Made by a program: the position numbers and the translations under genes | Shown: one piece after another, positions 15,687 to 24,012 of the stretch | How the letters are laid out: every line of letters starts with the position of its first letter | How positions within the stretch are numbered: the stretch's first letter is position 1 | NCBI RefSeq assembly: GCF_000876015.1 | Contig: NZ_BBQM01000017.1 | Span: 1-64,000 of the forward strand | Origin: Cupriavidus basilensis | GTDB taxonomy: Bacteria; Pseudomonadota; Gammaproteobacteria; Burkholderiales; Burkholderiaceae | Length of the DNA: 64,000 nt | Reading direction: 5' to 3' | Notes under the pieces: generated by a model | The model's input: the letters and a program-made list of their open reading frames with translations, nothing else | Database searches by the model: none | What the model was told of the DNA's origin: nothing

Positions 15687-17204
15687 CTAGGCCGGCAGCG
15701 GCCGCGGCCGGATGCGCCACGCCGCCAGGATGGCGGTGGCGATCACCAGCCCGACCGCGAGGAAGGTCTCGTCGAACGCGCGGATGCGCGCCGCGGCGTC
15801 GCCCTCCGGCCCCAGCACCGCGCCCTGCGCCGCGAGCCGCCACTGCAGGCCCACGCCGGCCAGGCTCACGCCGATGGCGCCGCCGAGCTGGCGCAGGAAA
15901 TTGATGCAGCTCGAGCCCTGCGCGATCAGCGAATAGTCCACCCCGCGCATCGCGCCCAGCGTCAGCGACGGCAGGATGCAGCCCAGCCCGATGCGCCCCA
16001 CGATGGCCCACGCCACCAGCAGCAGGTACGGCGTGGCCTGTGAGCCCAGCGCCATCAGCAGGAAGGACGCCGCCAGCAGCGCCAGCCCGAACGAGACCTG
16101 CCGGTGCGGCGCGATGCGGTTGGTCAGCCGCCCCGCCGCGGCAATGGTGAAGGCCAGCGCCAGCCCGGCCGGCAGCAGCACCAGCCCCGCGCGCGACGGC
16201 GTGTAGGCCAGCGCCATCTGCATGTAGACCGGCAGCAGGTAGGTCGAGCCGAACAGGCCCGCGCCGTAGATGAAGGCCACCACCGCGCCGGCGGCGAACT
16301 GGCGGTAACTGTACAGGCGCATGTTCATCAGCGGATGCGCCGCGCGCAGCTGCCACAGCACGAACAGCACCAGCATCAGCACGCCGAAGCCCGCCAGCGC
16401 CAGCCCGGCCGGCAGGCTCTCGCGCATCTGCACCACGCCGTTGAGCAGGCTCACGGTGGCGATGCCGGCCAGGCCCAGGCCGCGCCAGTCGAGCGGCTTG
16501 CGCTCGCCCATCATGGCCGAGTCCACCGCCATGAAGCGGCGCGCCATCCAGAGGCCGATCAGCGTCAGCGGCACCACCACGAAGAAGATCGAGCGCCAGC
16601 CGAACGCCTCCACCAGGAAGCCACCCACGCTCGGGCCCACCGCCGGCGCCAGCACCACGCCGAAGCCGAACAGGCCGATCGCCTTGCCCTGCTCGCGCTC
16701 GGCGAACACGCGCAGGATCAGGATGTTGGGCAGCGGCTGCAGGATGCCCGCGGCGATGCCCTCGGCCACGCGCATGGCGATCATCACCGCGTAGGTCGGC
16801 GAGAAGCCGCCCACCAGCCCGCCCGCGCCCAGCAGCAACAGGCTGCCCACGAAGGTGCGGCGCAGGCCGTAGCGGTTGAGCAGCCACGGCGTGAGCAGCA
16901 TCGACAGCGTCATGGCGATCATGAAGCTGGCCGCCACCCATTGCGCGCGCTCCTGGCCCAGCGCGAAATGCCGGCTCAGCGCCGGCACGGCCACGTTGAC
17001 GATGGTGGAGGAGACGATCGACGACACCGTGCCGAGCATCAGCGTCAGCAGCACCAGCCAGCGCAACTGCTCGCCGTAGCGCGCGCGCAGCGATGCCCGC
17101 GTGGGGCCGCCGCCCGCCCTGCCCGGCGCCGTGTCCGTGGCGTCGTTGGCCTGCGCGCCGTCCGTCGGCCCGCCGGGGGCGGGCGGCGAAGGCTGCGCGC
17201 TCAC
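15687..17204 (-). CDS. MFS drug exporter, DHA2/EmrB family
   Basis: The 505-residue protein has about 14 hydrophobic segments, as in proton-driven DHA2 exporters (EmrB/QacA). Motif A-like NRYGLRRTF lies after segment 2, and an AVGPSVGG motif C-like stretch in segment 5 fits an antiporter. The first 45 residues are hydrophilic and rich in Gly, Pro and Ala. Translation starts at a GTG that overlaps the stop of the DUF1857 gene (GTGA), so the two are coupled. The substrate is unknown, and no membrane-fusion partner gene is adjacent. Confidence 0.85.
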   Translation of the reverse strand: MSAQPSPPAPGGPTDGAQANDATDTAPGRAGGGPTRASLRARYGEQLRWLVLLTLMLGTVSSIVSSTIVNVAVPALSRHFALGQERAQWVAASFMIAMTLSMLLTPWLLNRYGLRRTFVGSLLLLGAGGLVGGFSPTYAVMIAMRVAEGIAAGILQPLPNILILRVFAEREQGKAIGLFGFGVVLAPAVGPSVGGFLVEAFGWRSIFFVVVPLTLIGLWMARRFMAVDSAMMGERKPLDWRGLGLAGIATVSLLNGVVQMRESLPAGLALAGFGVLMLVLFVLWQLRAAHPLMNMRLYSYRQFAAGAVVAFIYGAGLFGSTYLLPVYMQMALAYTPSRAGLVLLPAGLALAFTIAAAGRLTNRIAPHRQVSFGLALLAASFLLMALGSQATPYLLLVAWAIVGRIGLGCILPSLTLGAMRGVDYSLIAQGSSCINFLRQLGGAIGVSLAGVGLQWRLAAQGAVLGPEGDAAARIRAFDETFLAVGLVIATAILAAWRIRPRPLPA

Positions 17205-17671
17205 CCCAGGCGCCCGCTGGCGGCCAGTTCGCGGATCTTGCGCACGGTGTCGATGTCGGCTTCGTGATAGGCCGACTTGACGATCTCGGCGTAGCGGTCG
17301 TCGCCGCGCTCGTCGATGGCCGGCATGGTGGTCTCGTAGACGAAGCGCAGCAGCAGCGCGCCCGGGCCCGGCGTCTCGATCGCCATCGTCAGCGTGCCGC
17401 CGGCATGCTCGGCGGTGGCGGCGGTTTCGTAGCGCACCTCGCGGCGCGGCACGAACACCACGCGGTCGCGGATCGTGGCCTTGCCGAAATGCAGCACCCG
17501 CACCACGAAGTCGTCACCCCGCGCCACGATCTCGGCACGGTCCAGGCCCAGGACGAACAGCTCGGGCTCCGCCGAGCGCAGCACCAGCCCTTGCCAGAGC
17601 TGTTCCGGCGTCAGCGTGTCCAACTGGATATTGCGTGGATCGTTGATCTCCACAAGGTGCTCGAAGCGCAA
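17201..17671 (-). CDS. SRPBCC-fold protein, DUF1857 (AtaL-like)
   Basis: The 156-residue protein matches DUF1857 from its start (MRFEHLVEIND) and the LTPEQLWQGLVLRSAEPE block. The SRPBCC fold has a hydrophobic pocket for small ligands, but family members lack a well-defined role. It lies directly upstream of, and overlaps, an EmrB-type exporter gene, which hints at binding or sensing the same small molecule. It is divergent from the VOC gene, and a perfect palindrome lies between them. Confidence 0.75.
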   Translation of the reverse strand: MRFEHLVEINDPRNIQLDTLTPEQLWQGLVLRSAEPELFVLGLDRAEIVARGDDFVVRVLHFGKATIRDRVVFVPRREVRYETAATAEHAGGTLTMAIETPGPGALLLRFVYETTMPAIDERGDDRYAEIVKSAYHEADIDTVRKIRELAASGRLG

Positions 17672-17790
17672 CTTCCCTCTCCTGGTCGATGGTTAGCCGA
17701 CATTATGAAGGTTCCGCGTCAAGGTCTGCAGCAAAACTTCCCCGGCGCCGCCTGCCCGCGCCATGCCCCGGCAAGCGCGCCGGCCCGCAA

Positions 17791-17817
17791 CACTCCTGAC
17801 AGTTACTGTCAGGAGTG
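17791..17817. promoter_or_regulatory. Perfect 27-bp palindrome in a divergent promoter region
   Basis: CACTCCTGACAG, TTA, CTGTCAGGAGTG: 12-bp arms with no mismatch around a 3-bp centre. It lies between the divergent DUF1857/exporter and VOC genes (120 and 53 bp from their starts). It is shaped like a dimeric repressor site (TetR or MarR type). No such regulator is encoded alongside, so a distant one is implied. As RNA it would also form a strong hairpin, but no T-run follows it. Confidence 0.75.
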
Positions 17818-17869
17818 CCGGCGCACAATCGCGGCCCGATCACGCCCGCAACGCGGGCAGGAGACTGCG

Positions 17870-18310
17870 ATGCAATTGCTGATCCAACTCGATGTCGACG
17901 ACCTCGCGCGCGGCATCGGCTTCTATCGACGCGGACTGGGACTGAGCCTGGCGCGCACCCTGTCCGGCGGCGCGGTGGCGGAAATGCGCGGCGGCGGCGC
18001 GCCGATCTACCTGCGCGCGGGCCGCGCCGCCATGCCCGGCATGCGGCGCCCGCGCCGGACGCCCGCGCGGCTCGACTTCGTCGTGGCCGACCTGGAAGCC
18101 GCCATCGAGCGCGCGCTGGCAGCGGGCGCCGAACTGGAAGACTGGCCGCAGGACCTGCCCGAGGGCCGCTGCGCCATGCTGTGCGATCCGTTCGGACACG
18201 GGCTGTGCTTCGTCGAATGGCACGGCCACGACCATGCGCCGCACCACGCGCCGGCGGCGGGCCGCCCGCCCCGCCGGGCGCCCGCGCGCGGCGGGGCCCT
18301 GCCTGGCTGA
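17870..18310 (+). CDS. VOC-family (glyoxalase/dioxygenase-like) protein
   Basis: The 146-residue protein starts with the beta-alpha-beta unit of the vicinal oxygen chelate fold (LDVDDLARGIGFYRRGLGL) and has the second unit (LDFVVADLEAAIERALAAG) and the closing DPFGHGLCFVE strand. These proteins act as lyases, dioxygenases or antibiotic-binding proteins. The metal ligands are not complete by eye, so I give no activity. The last 30 residues are a low-complexity tail. It begins after a GCAGGAGA ribosome site and just after the 27-bp palindrome; the hydrolase gene follows 58 bp downstream. Confidence 0.8.
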   Translation: MQLLIQLDVDDLARGIGFYRRGLGLSLARTLSGGAVAEMRGGGAPIYLRAGRAAMPGMRRPRRTPARLDFVVADLEAAIERALAAGAELEDWPQDLPEGRCAMLCDPFGHGLCFVEWHGHDHAPHHAPAAGRPPRRAPARGGALPG

Positions 18311-18368
18311 GCCGGCCACGCGCGGCGATAATGGCGGCAGCACATCCACGTGGGCGGAGGAAAACCCG

Positions 18369-19241
18369 ATGAGCGACGACCCGCCATCCGGCGGCCGGAC
18401 CGGCCGCCTGCTGTCCGACGGCTTCGCGCTGCGCTACCGGCTCGAGGGCGAAGGCGAGGACCCGCCCCTGCTGGTCGTCGGCAGCGCCATCTACCATCCG
18501 CGCACCTTCTCGCAGGCGCTGCGGCGCAGGCGCCGGCTGGCCTTCATTGACCACCGCGGCTTCGCCGGCATCGAGCGGCCGCTGGCCGCGCAGGACGCCG
18601 CGCTCGAACGGGTCGTCGGCGACATCGAACGGATGCGGCTGCACCTGGGCCTGGCCCGCGTGGACATCCTCGGCCATTCCGGCAACGGCTACCTGGCGCT
18701 GGAATACGCGCGCCGTTTCCCCGCGCATGTCGGCCACGTGGTGGCCGTGGCGACCAGCCCGGATTTCTCGCCGGCGCACCTGGCGGCGCAGGAGCGGCGC
18801 TGGCAGGAAACCGTCGCGCCGGAACGCAAGCGCATCGACGCGGAACAGATGGCGGCGCTCGCCCGGGACCTCGCCGCGCAGCCGGACCAGGGCTTCATCG
18901 CGCTGTGCATCCGGATGCGCGCGCGCAGCTGGTTCGACCCGCGCTACGACCCCGCGCCGCTGTGGCGCGGCGTGCGCGTGAACATGCCGGTCATCGACCG
19001 GCTGTGGGGCGAGACCTTCCGCGATCTCGACATGCATGCGCTGCTGCGCGAGGTCCGCGCGCCGATCCTGCTCGCGCTCGGGCGCTGCGACTACCTGAGC
19101 GCGCCGGCCTCGGCCTGGGACGCCTATCGCGCCGACGCGCGCCGGCTGACCGTGCGGCACTTCGAGCGCAGCGCGCACTCGCCGCAGATGGAGGAGCCCG
19201 CGCTGTTCGACCAGGCCCTGCTGGAACATCTGCAAGGCTGA
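18369..19241 (+). CDS. Alpha/beta hydrolase
   Basis: This 290-residue protein has an alpha/beta-hydrolase fold: the nucleophile elbow GHSGNG (Ser about 99), a lid region, and a C-terminal HSPQMEEPALF block holding the likely catalytic histidine; the acid is probably the Asp in GRCDY. The HG oxyanion motif is replaced by VVGSAIYHPR, so the N-terminal loop is unusual. It probably forms an operon with the VOC gene (58 bp apart). The substrate is unknown. A GGAGGAAAA ribosome site precedes the ATG. Confidence 0.8.
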   Translation: MSDDPPSGGRTGRLLSDGFALRYRLEGEGEDPPLLVVGSAIYHPRTFSQALRRRRRLAFIDHRGFAGIERPLAAQDAALERVVGDIERMRLHLGLARVDILGHSGNGYLALEYARRFPAHVGHVVAVATSPDFSPAHLAAQERRWQETVAPERKRIDAEQMAALARDLAAQPDQGFIALCIRMRARSWFDPRYDPAPLWRGVRVNMPVIDRLWGETFRDLDMHALLREVRAPILLALGRCDYLSAPASAWDAYRADARRLTVRHFERSAHSPQMEEPALFDQALLEHLQG

Positions 19242-19339
19242 ACGCAAGGCGGGCGGCAGCGCCGCGCGCCCTGCCGTCACCAAGACGCGCAGACCGGCGA
19301 GAGCGCAACGCCGGCGCCCCGCCAGCCCCGCGGCCGCGC

Positions 19340-20821
19340 TCAGCGGATCTGCAGGTCGCGCCTGATCTGCGCGCTGCCCTGCCTGACCGTGATGGTCAGG
19401 ACGTCGCCCGAGACCGGCGGCGTCGCCAGGCTGGCCAGGTACTGGAAGCGGATGCCGGTCTGGATGCTCTGGAACAGGCCGGCCAGGTCGGTGCCCTCGA
19501 CCCGCTTGTATTCGCCGCCGGTGTCGGCCGCCATCTTCTGCATGTCGGGCTCGTTGACGTCGCCCTGCCTGCCGAACGCGACCGTGTACAGCGGCACGCC
19601 CTTGGCCTGCGCCGCGCCGATGACGCTGGCGGGCGAGTACGGCGAGACATTGTTCTGCCCGTCTGTCATCGCCACCACGATGCGGCGCGCGTTGACCCCG
19701 GCATCGAGCAGGCCGAGGCCGGCCTGCGTGGCGGCATAGAACGCCGTGGTGCCGCCATAGCGGTAGCCGCCGCGGATCTGCCAGTCGCCGGTGGCCGGGT
19801 GGACCGGGTCGGGACCGTTGCCGCCGTAGATCTGCGAATCGTCGTTGTACAGGTCCACCACCGGGCGCAACGCGGCGATGTCCTGCGTCAGCCCGCTGGC
19901 GCTGAAGCGGTAAGCGGCCACCGCCGCGCCGCCGCGATACCAGTTGTAGTTGCGCGCCAGGTTGGCATCGTCGATCTTCTCCACCTTGCTGTCGAAGATC
20001 ACCACGCCGGCCTCGTCGGCGCCGCTGCGCAGGCCGTCGAGCAGCACGTGGCCGGCCGCGCCGGCGATCCGCAGCGCGCTCTTGCCGGTCGTGCCGACCG
20101 CGCCGAACATCGAGCCGCTGGCATCCATCACCATCGCCACGCTGGCATTCTGCGCGGCGCTGGCGCCGTAGGACAGCGCGCCCAGCGGCAACGCCGTGCC
20201 GGCCACGGCAAAGCCGAAATCCGCGGCGGCCAGGCCCAATACGGCCTTGCCGGTCTTGTCGTCGGTCACGGTCAGCGCGACCTTGCCGCCACCGAGGTCC
20301 TGGACCACGCTGAGTACGTAGGTGGCGTTGGCCGGCAGCGCCGACACCGGCGGCTTGCCGGCGCCCGCGCCGACGATGAAGGACGACAGCGGACGGCTGA
20401 TCGCGCCCAGGCTGCCGGGCTGGGCATGCGCCTGCACCGCGGTGTCGGGCACGTCGCCCGAGAAGGCCCCGCAGGCATCGGTGGTCAGGGTGGCGACCAC
20501 CGTGCCGTCGGCGCTGCTGAAGTGCACGGCGAGCGCGGCGAGCGGGTCGTAGCCATCGGGCACCTCGGGGCAGGCCACGCTGGCGGGCTTGCGCAGCGCC
20601 GTGCCCGCCTGGCGCACGATCATGATGCCGCGCGCGGCGCTGTCCTGCGGCTGTACCAGGACGCCGGCCACCGCCACCGTCTTCGGCGCGGCGGGAGCCG
20701 AAGGATCGGGGCTGGCCGGCGCCATGCCCGCGGGCGTGCCATTGCCATCGTCGGAGCCGCCGCAGGCGGCCAGTACCGCCACCGCCAGCAGGCTGAGCAC
20801 GGCATGTCGAAATTCGCGCAT
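19340..20821 (-). CDS. VWA-domain lipoprotein
   Basis: The 493-residue protein has a lipoprotein signal (LAAC, Cys 20) followed by a Gly/Pro-rich linker. A von Willebrand factor A domain (about 226-470) has a good metal-ion adhesion site: DASGSM at 233-238, a GGTT threonine, and the MTDGQNN aspartate. VWA domains bind protein partners through a bound metal ion; here it should sit on the periplasmic side of a membrane or at the surface. No AAA+ (MoxR) partner lies alongside, so it is an orphan in this window. It converges on the hydrolase gene. Confidence 0.82.
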   Translation of the reverse strand: MREFRHAVLSLLAVAVLAACGGSDDGNGTPAGMAPASPDPSAPAAPKTVAVAGVLVQPQDSAARGIMIVRQAGTALRKPASVACPEVPDGYDPLAALAVHFSSADGTVVATLTTDACGAFSGDVPDTAVQAHAQPGSLGAISRPLSSFIVGAGAGKPPVSALPANATYVLSVVQDLGGGKVALTVTDDKTGKAVLGLAAADFGFAVAGTALPLGALSYGASAAQNASVAMVMDASGSMFGAVGTTGKSALRIAGAAGHVLLDGLRSGADEAGVVIFDSKVEKIDDANLARNYNWYRGGAAVAAYRFSASGLTQDIAALRPVVDLYNDDSQIYGGNGPDPVHPATGDWQIRGGYRYGGTTAFYAATQAGLGLLDAGVNARRIVVAMTDGQNNVSPYSPASVIGAAQAKGVPLYTVAFGRQGDVNEPDMQKMAADTGGEYKRVEGTDLAGLFQSIQTGIRFQYLASLATPPVSGDVLTITVRQGSAQIRRDLQIR

Positions 20822-21247
20822 CGATTCTTCCTCGGGAAAATGCAGTTATCGTTCTGTCGCGACGCATTCGCGCGGCCATGCCTGCCGGCGACGCAAGCGC
20901 ATTCGCCCGCCGATGATTCCATCGCCGGCCCGGAAAAGGCGTCAGCCGTATTTGTACGAAGCGAGGGAAACGTCTGGCGATGGTGACAAAAGGAACAAAG
21001 CCGCCGCGCTTGATCCAGCGCAAGGAATCGAGGCGGCGGATGTGCCGCCGGCCGGCCGCGCGCGCCGCCACGCCAAACGGATAAGCAAGCGCGCTTTGCT
21101 TCGTTGGTGGCGCGCGCGGCTTGTTCTATCGTCAAGCCTTCGCAGGCCCTGCGCGGCACTCCCGCGCTCCACGCAACCCGAGTACAAGACCCGCGCCGTG
21201 GACCGCCGGGTGCCCGGCGAAGGCCATCCGCAACCGGGGACATTCCA
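20822..21247. promoter_or_regulatory. Divergent intergenic region before the flavin monooxygenase operon
   Basis: This 426-bp stretch has no convincing gene. At about 20985-21000 it contains AAAAGGAACAAAG. This resembles, in the opposite orientation relative to its gene, the GAACGAAT-centred box found before sbp and cysT (AAAGGAACGAAT). Around 21080 an imperfect dyad (AAGCAA-GCGCGC-TTTGCTT) is visible. Either could be a regulator site; no standard promoter hexamers stand out. Confidence 0.35.
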
Positions 21248-22594
21248 ATGAGCGCCACCACACGCCCGCGCCAGCTTCACCTCAACATCAACCTGCTGCA
21301 CTCTGGCTTCGTGCCGTCCGCGTGGCGGCTGCCCGAGGCCGATCCCTACGCCTTCGCCGACGTGCGCCACTACGTGCGCGTGGCGCGGATCGCCGAGGCC
21401 GCCAAGCTCGACGCCGTGTTCCTGGCCGACAGCGCCGCCATCGTCGACCAGATCCACTTCCGCCCGATCACCGCGCTGGAGCCGACCGTGCTGCTGGCCA
21501 GCGTCGCCGCGGCCACCACGCATATCGGCCTGATCGGCACGGCCTCGACCAGCTACAACGAGCCCTACAACATCGCGCGGCGCTTCGCCACGCTGGACCA
21601 CGTGAGCGGCGGGCGCGCCGGCTGGAACGTCGTGACCACCGCCGACGTGCCATCGGCGCGCAACTTCGGGCGCGAGGCCGCGCCGGACCACGCGCAGCGC
21701 TACGCGCGCGCGGCCGAGTTCACCGCGGTGGTCAAGGCGCTGTGGGACAGCTGGGAGGACGACGCCTTCATCGGCGACAAGGCCGGCGGGCGCTTCGTCG
21801 ATCCCGGCAAGGTGCATCCGGTCGCCCATCACGGCGAGCACTTCAGCGTGCAGGGCCCGCTCAACCTGCCGCGCCCGCCGCAGGGCCACCCGGTGGTGGT
21901 GCAGGCCGGCGGCTCCGCCGACGGGCGCGAACTGGCCGCGCGCCATGCCGAGGCGGTGTTCTCGGCCTCGCAGTCGTTCGAGGAATCGCTGGCCTACGGG
22001 CGCGAGCTCAAGTCGCGCGCGCAGGCGCTCGGGCGCGGGCCGGACGCGGTGCAGGTGCTGGCCGGCCTCACCACCATCATCGGCGCCACCGAGGCGCAGG
22101 CACGCCGGCGCCGCGACGAGCTGGTCGACCTGATCCCGTGGGACTACAGCCTCGCGCGGCTGGCCGGCATCCTCGGCATCGCGCCGGAGCGCCTCAGGCT
22201 CGACGAGCGCCTGCCCGACAACCTCGCGCTGCCCGCCAGCGGCAACGGCAACCACACCTTCTTCAACGCCACGCTGGCCACCGCGCGCCGCCACGGCTAC
22301 ACCGTGCGCGAGCTGGTGCGCGAGCTGGCCGGCGGCGGCGGGCACCGCGTGATCGTCGGCACGCCCGAGCAGATCGCCGACGACATCGAGCACTGGTTCC
22401 GCCACGGCGCCGCCGACGGCTTCAACCTGATGCCCGACGCCCTGCCCGGCGGGCTGCAGGATTTCGTCGACGGCGTGGTGCCGATCCTGCAGCGCCGCGG
22501 CATCTTCCGCACCGAGTACGAAGGCACCACCCTGCGCGACCACCTCGGGCTGGCGCGCCCGCGGGGCCGGCAAGGCGCGCGCAAGGCCGCCTGA
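21248..22594 (+). CDS. LLM-class FMN-dependent monooxygenase (NtaA/SnaA/DszA type)
   Basis: The 448-residue protein belongs to the luciferase-like two-component monooxygenases that use FMNH2 from a partner reductase. Family landmarks seen: FADVRHYVRVARIAEAAK near the start, SGGRAGWNVVT at about 118-128, GHPVVVQAGG at about 214-223, and the C-terminal FRTEYEGTTLRDHLGL block. Members oxidise nitrilotriacetate, sulfones or long-chain substrates. It is paralogous to the next gene, which follows after 35 bp. No flavin reductase is in this operon; ssuE in the same window could supply reduced flavin. Confidence 0.88.
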   Translation: MSATTRPRQLHLNINLLHSGFVPSAWRLPEADPYAFADVRHYVRVARIAEAAKLDAVFLADSAAIVDQIHFRPITALEPTVLLASVAAATTHIGLIGTASTSYNEPYNIARRFATLDHVSGGRAGWNVVTTADVPSARNFGREAAPDHAQRYARAAEFTAVVKALWDSWEDDAFIGDKAGGRFVDPGKVHPVAHHGEHFSVQGPLNLPRPPQGHPVVVQAGGSADGRELAARHAEAVFSASQSFEESLAYGRELKSRAQALGRGPDAVQVLAGLTTIIGATEAQARRRRDELVDLIPWDYSLARLAGILGIAPERLRLDERLPDNLALPASGNGNHTFFNATLATARRHGYTVRELVRELAGGGGHRVIVGTPEQIADDIEHWFRHGAADGFNLMPDALPGGLQDFVDGVVPILQRRGIFRTEYEGTTLRDHLGLARPRGRQGARKAA

Positions 22595-22629
22595 CACGCA
22601 AGGGACAACCAACCAAGGGACAACTCATC

Positions 22630-24012
22630 ATGGCTCAACGCAGCGGCTTCCTCAGCCTGGGCGCTTTCCTCTATCCGAGCGGCCACCACATCGCCGCCTG
22701 GCGCCACCCCGACGCCAAGGCCGACGCCGGCATCGACTTCAAGCACTACGTGGCGCTGGCGCAAGCCGCCGAGGCCGCCAAGTTCGACCTGGTCTTCCTC
22801 GCCGACGGCGTGGGCACGCGCGGCGACGACGTGGAATTCCTCAGCCGCACCGCGCACAGCTACCAGGCGCAGTTCGAGCCGATCACGCTGCTGTCCGCGC
22901 TGGCCGCCGTGACCGAGCGCATCGGCCTGATCGGCACCGCCTCGACCAGCTTCAACGAGCCGTACCACATCGCCCGCAAGTTCGCCTCGCTCGACCACAT
23001 CTCGGGCGGGCGCGCCGGCTGGAACCTGGTCACGTCGTCGAGCGAGCACGAGGCGCACAACTTCAACCGCGAGCACCACTTCGCGCATGCCGACCGCTAC
23101 GAGCGCGCCGCCGAGTTCGCCGACGTGGTGAGCGGCCTGTGGAACAGCTGGGAGGACGATGCCTTCCTGCGCGACAAGGCCAGCGGCCGCTACTACGACC
23201 CGGCGCGGCGCCACGTGCTCGGGCACAAGGGCAAGCATTTCCAGGTGCACGGCCCGCTCAACGTCTCGCGCACGCCGCAGGGCCATCCGGTGGTGGTGCA
23301 GGCCGGCTCGTCCGAGGCCGGCAAGGAACTGGCCGCGCGCACCGGCGAGGCCGTGTTCACCGCGCAGCAGACCGTGGAGGACGCGGTGGCGTTCTACGCC
23401 GACGTGAAAGGCCGCCTCGCCAAGTATGGCCGCGAAGCGGACGACCTCAAGATCCTGCCCGGCGTGTTCCCGGTGGTCGGCCACAGCGAGAGCGAAGCGC
23501 GCGAGAAGTTCGAGCAGCTGCAGTCGCTGATCGACCCGGTGGTGGGCCTCGCGCTGGTGTCCAGCCTGAGCGGCGGCTTCGACCTGTCGGGCTACCCGCT
23601 CGACGGCCCCATCCCCGAACTGCCCGAGACCAACGCCAGCAAGAGCCGCCAGCGCCTGCTGATCGACCTCGCGCGGCGCGAGAACCTGACCATCCGCCAG
23701 CTCTACCAGCGCGTGGCCGGCGCGCGCGGCCACTGGCAGCTGGTCGGCACCGCGGAGCAGATCGCCGACCAGCTCGAAGAACGCTTCCGCAAGTACGGCG
23801 CGGACGGCTACAACATCATGTCGCCGGTGCTGCCCGGCGGCCTCACCGATTTCATCGCGCTGGTGCTGCCGGAGCTGCGCCGGCGCGGCCTGTTCCGCAC
23901 CGAATACGCGGGCACCACGCTGCGCGAGCACCTCGGGCTCAAGCGCCCCGCCCATCCCGCCGCGCAAGCCAGCGCCGGCCAGACCACGCCGACCACCGCC
24001 ATCGCCGCATGA
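22630..24012 (+). CDS. LLM-class FMN-dependent monooxygenase, second paralogue
   Basis: The 460-residue protein shares the landmarks of the upstream gene: SGGRAGWNLVTS, GHPVVVQAGS, FRTEYAGTTLREHLGL. The two are related, probably by tandem duplication, but differ enough for distinct substrates. The N-terminal LGAFLYPSGHHIAAWR is typical of the NtaA/SnaA/DszA group. The ribosome site AAGGGACAAC occurs twice in a row before it (22600-22609 and 22615-22624). Its stop overlaps the next start (ATGA), so translation of the flavoprotein is coupled. Confidence 0.88.
   Translation: MAQRSGFLSLGAFLYPSGHHIAAWRHPDAKADAGIDFKHYVALAQAAEAAKFDLVFLADGVGTRGDDVEFLSRTAHSYQAQFEPITLLSALAAVTERIGLIGTASTSFNEPYHIARKFASLDHISGGRAGWNLVTSSSEHEAHNFNREHHFAHADRYERAAEFADVVSGLWNSWEDDAFLRDKASGRYYDPARRHVLGHKGKHFQVHGPLNVSRTPQGHPVVVQAGSSEAGKELAARTGEAVFTAQQTVEDAVAFYADVKGRLAKYGREADDLKILPGVFPVVGHSESEAREKFEQLQSLIDPVVGLALVSSLSGGFDLSGYPLDGPIPELPETNASKSRQRLLIDLARRENLTIRQLYQRVAGARGHWQLVGTAEQIADQLEERFRKYGADGYNIMSPVLPGGLTDFIALVLPELRRRGLFRTEYAGTTLREHLGLKRPAHPAAQASAGQTTPTTAIAA

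Noticed and set aside
17703..21071. Very long open frame on the minus strand (over 1100 codons) across the VOC, hydrolase and VWA genes
   Set aside because: It is a by-product of high GC. The parts in register with real genes on either strand explain the region, and the predicted protein is Arg/Ala-rich with no domain.
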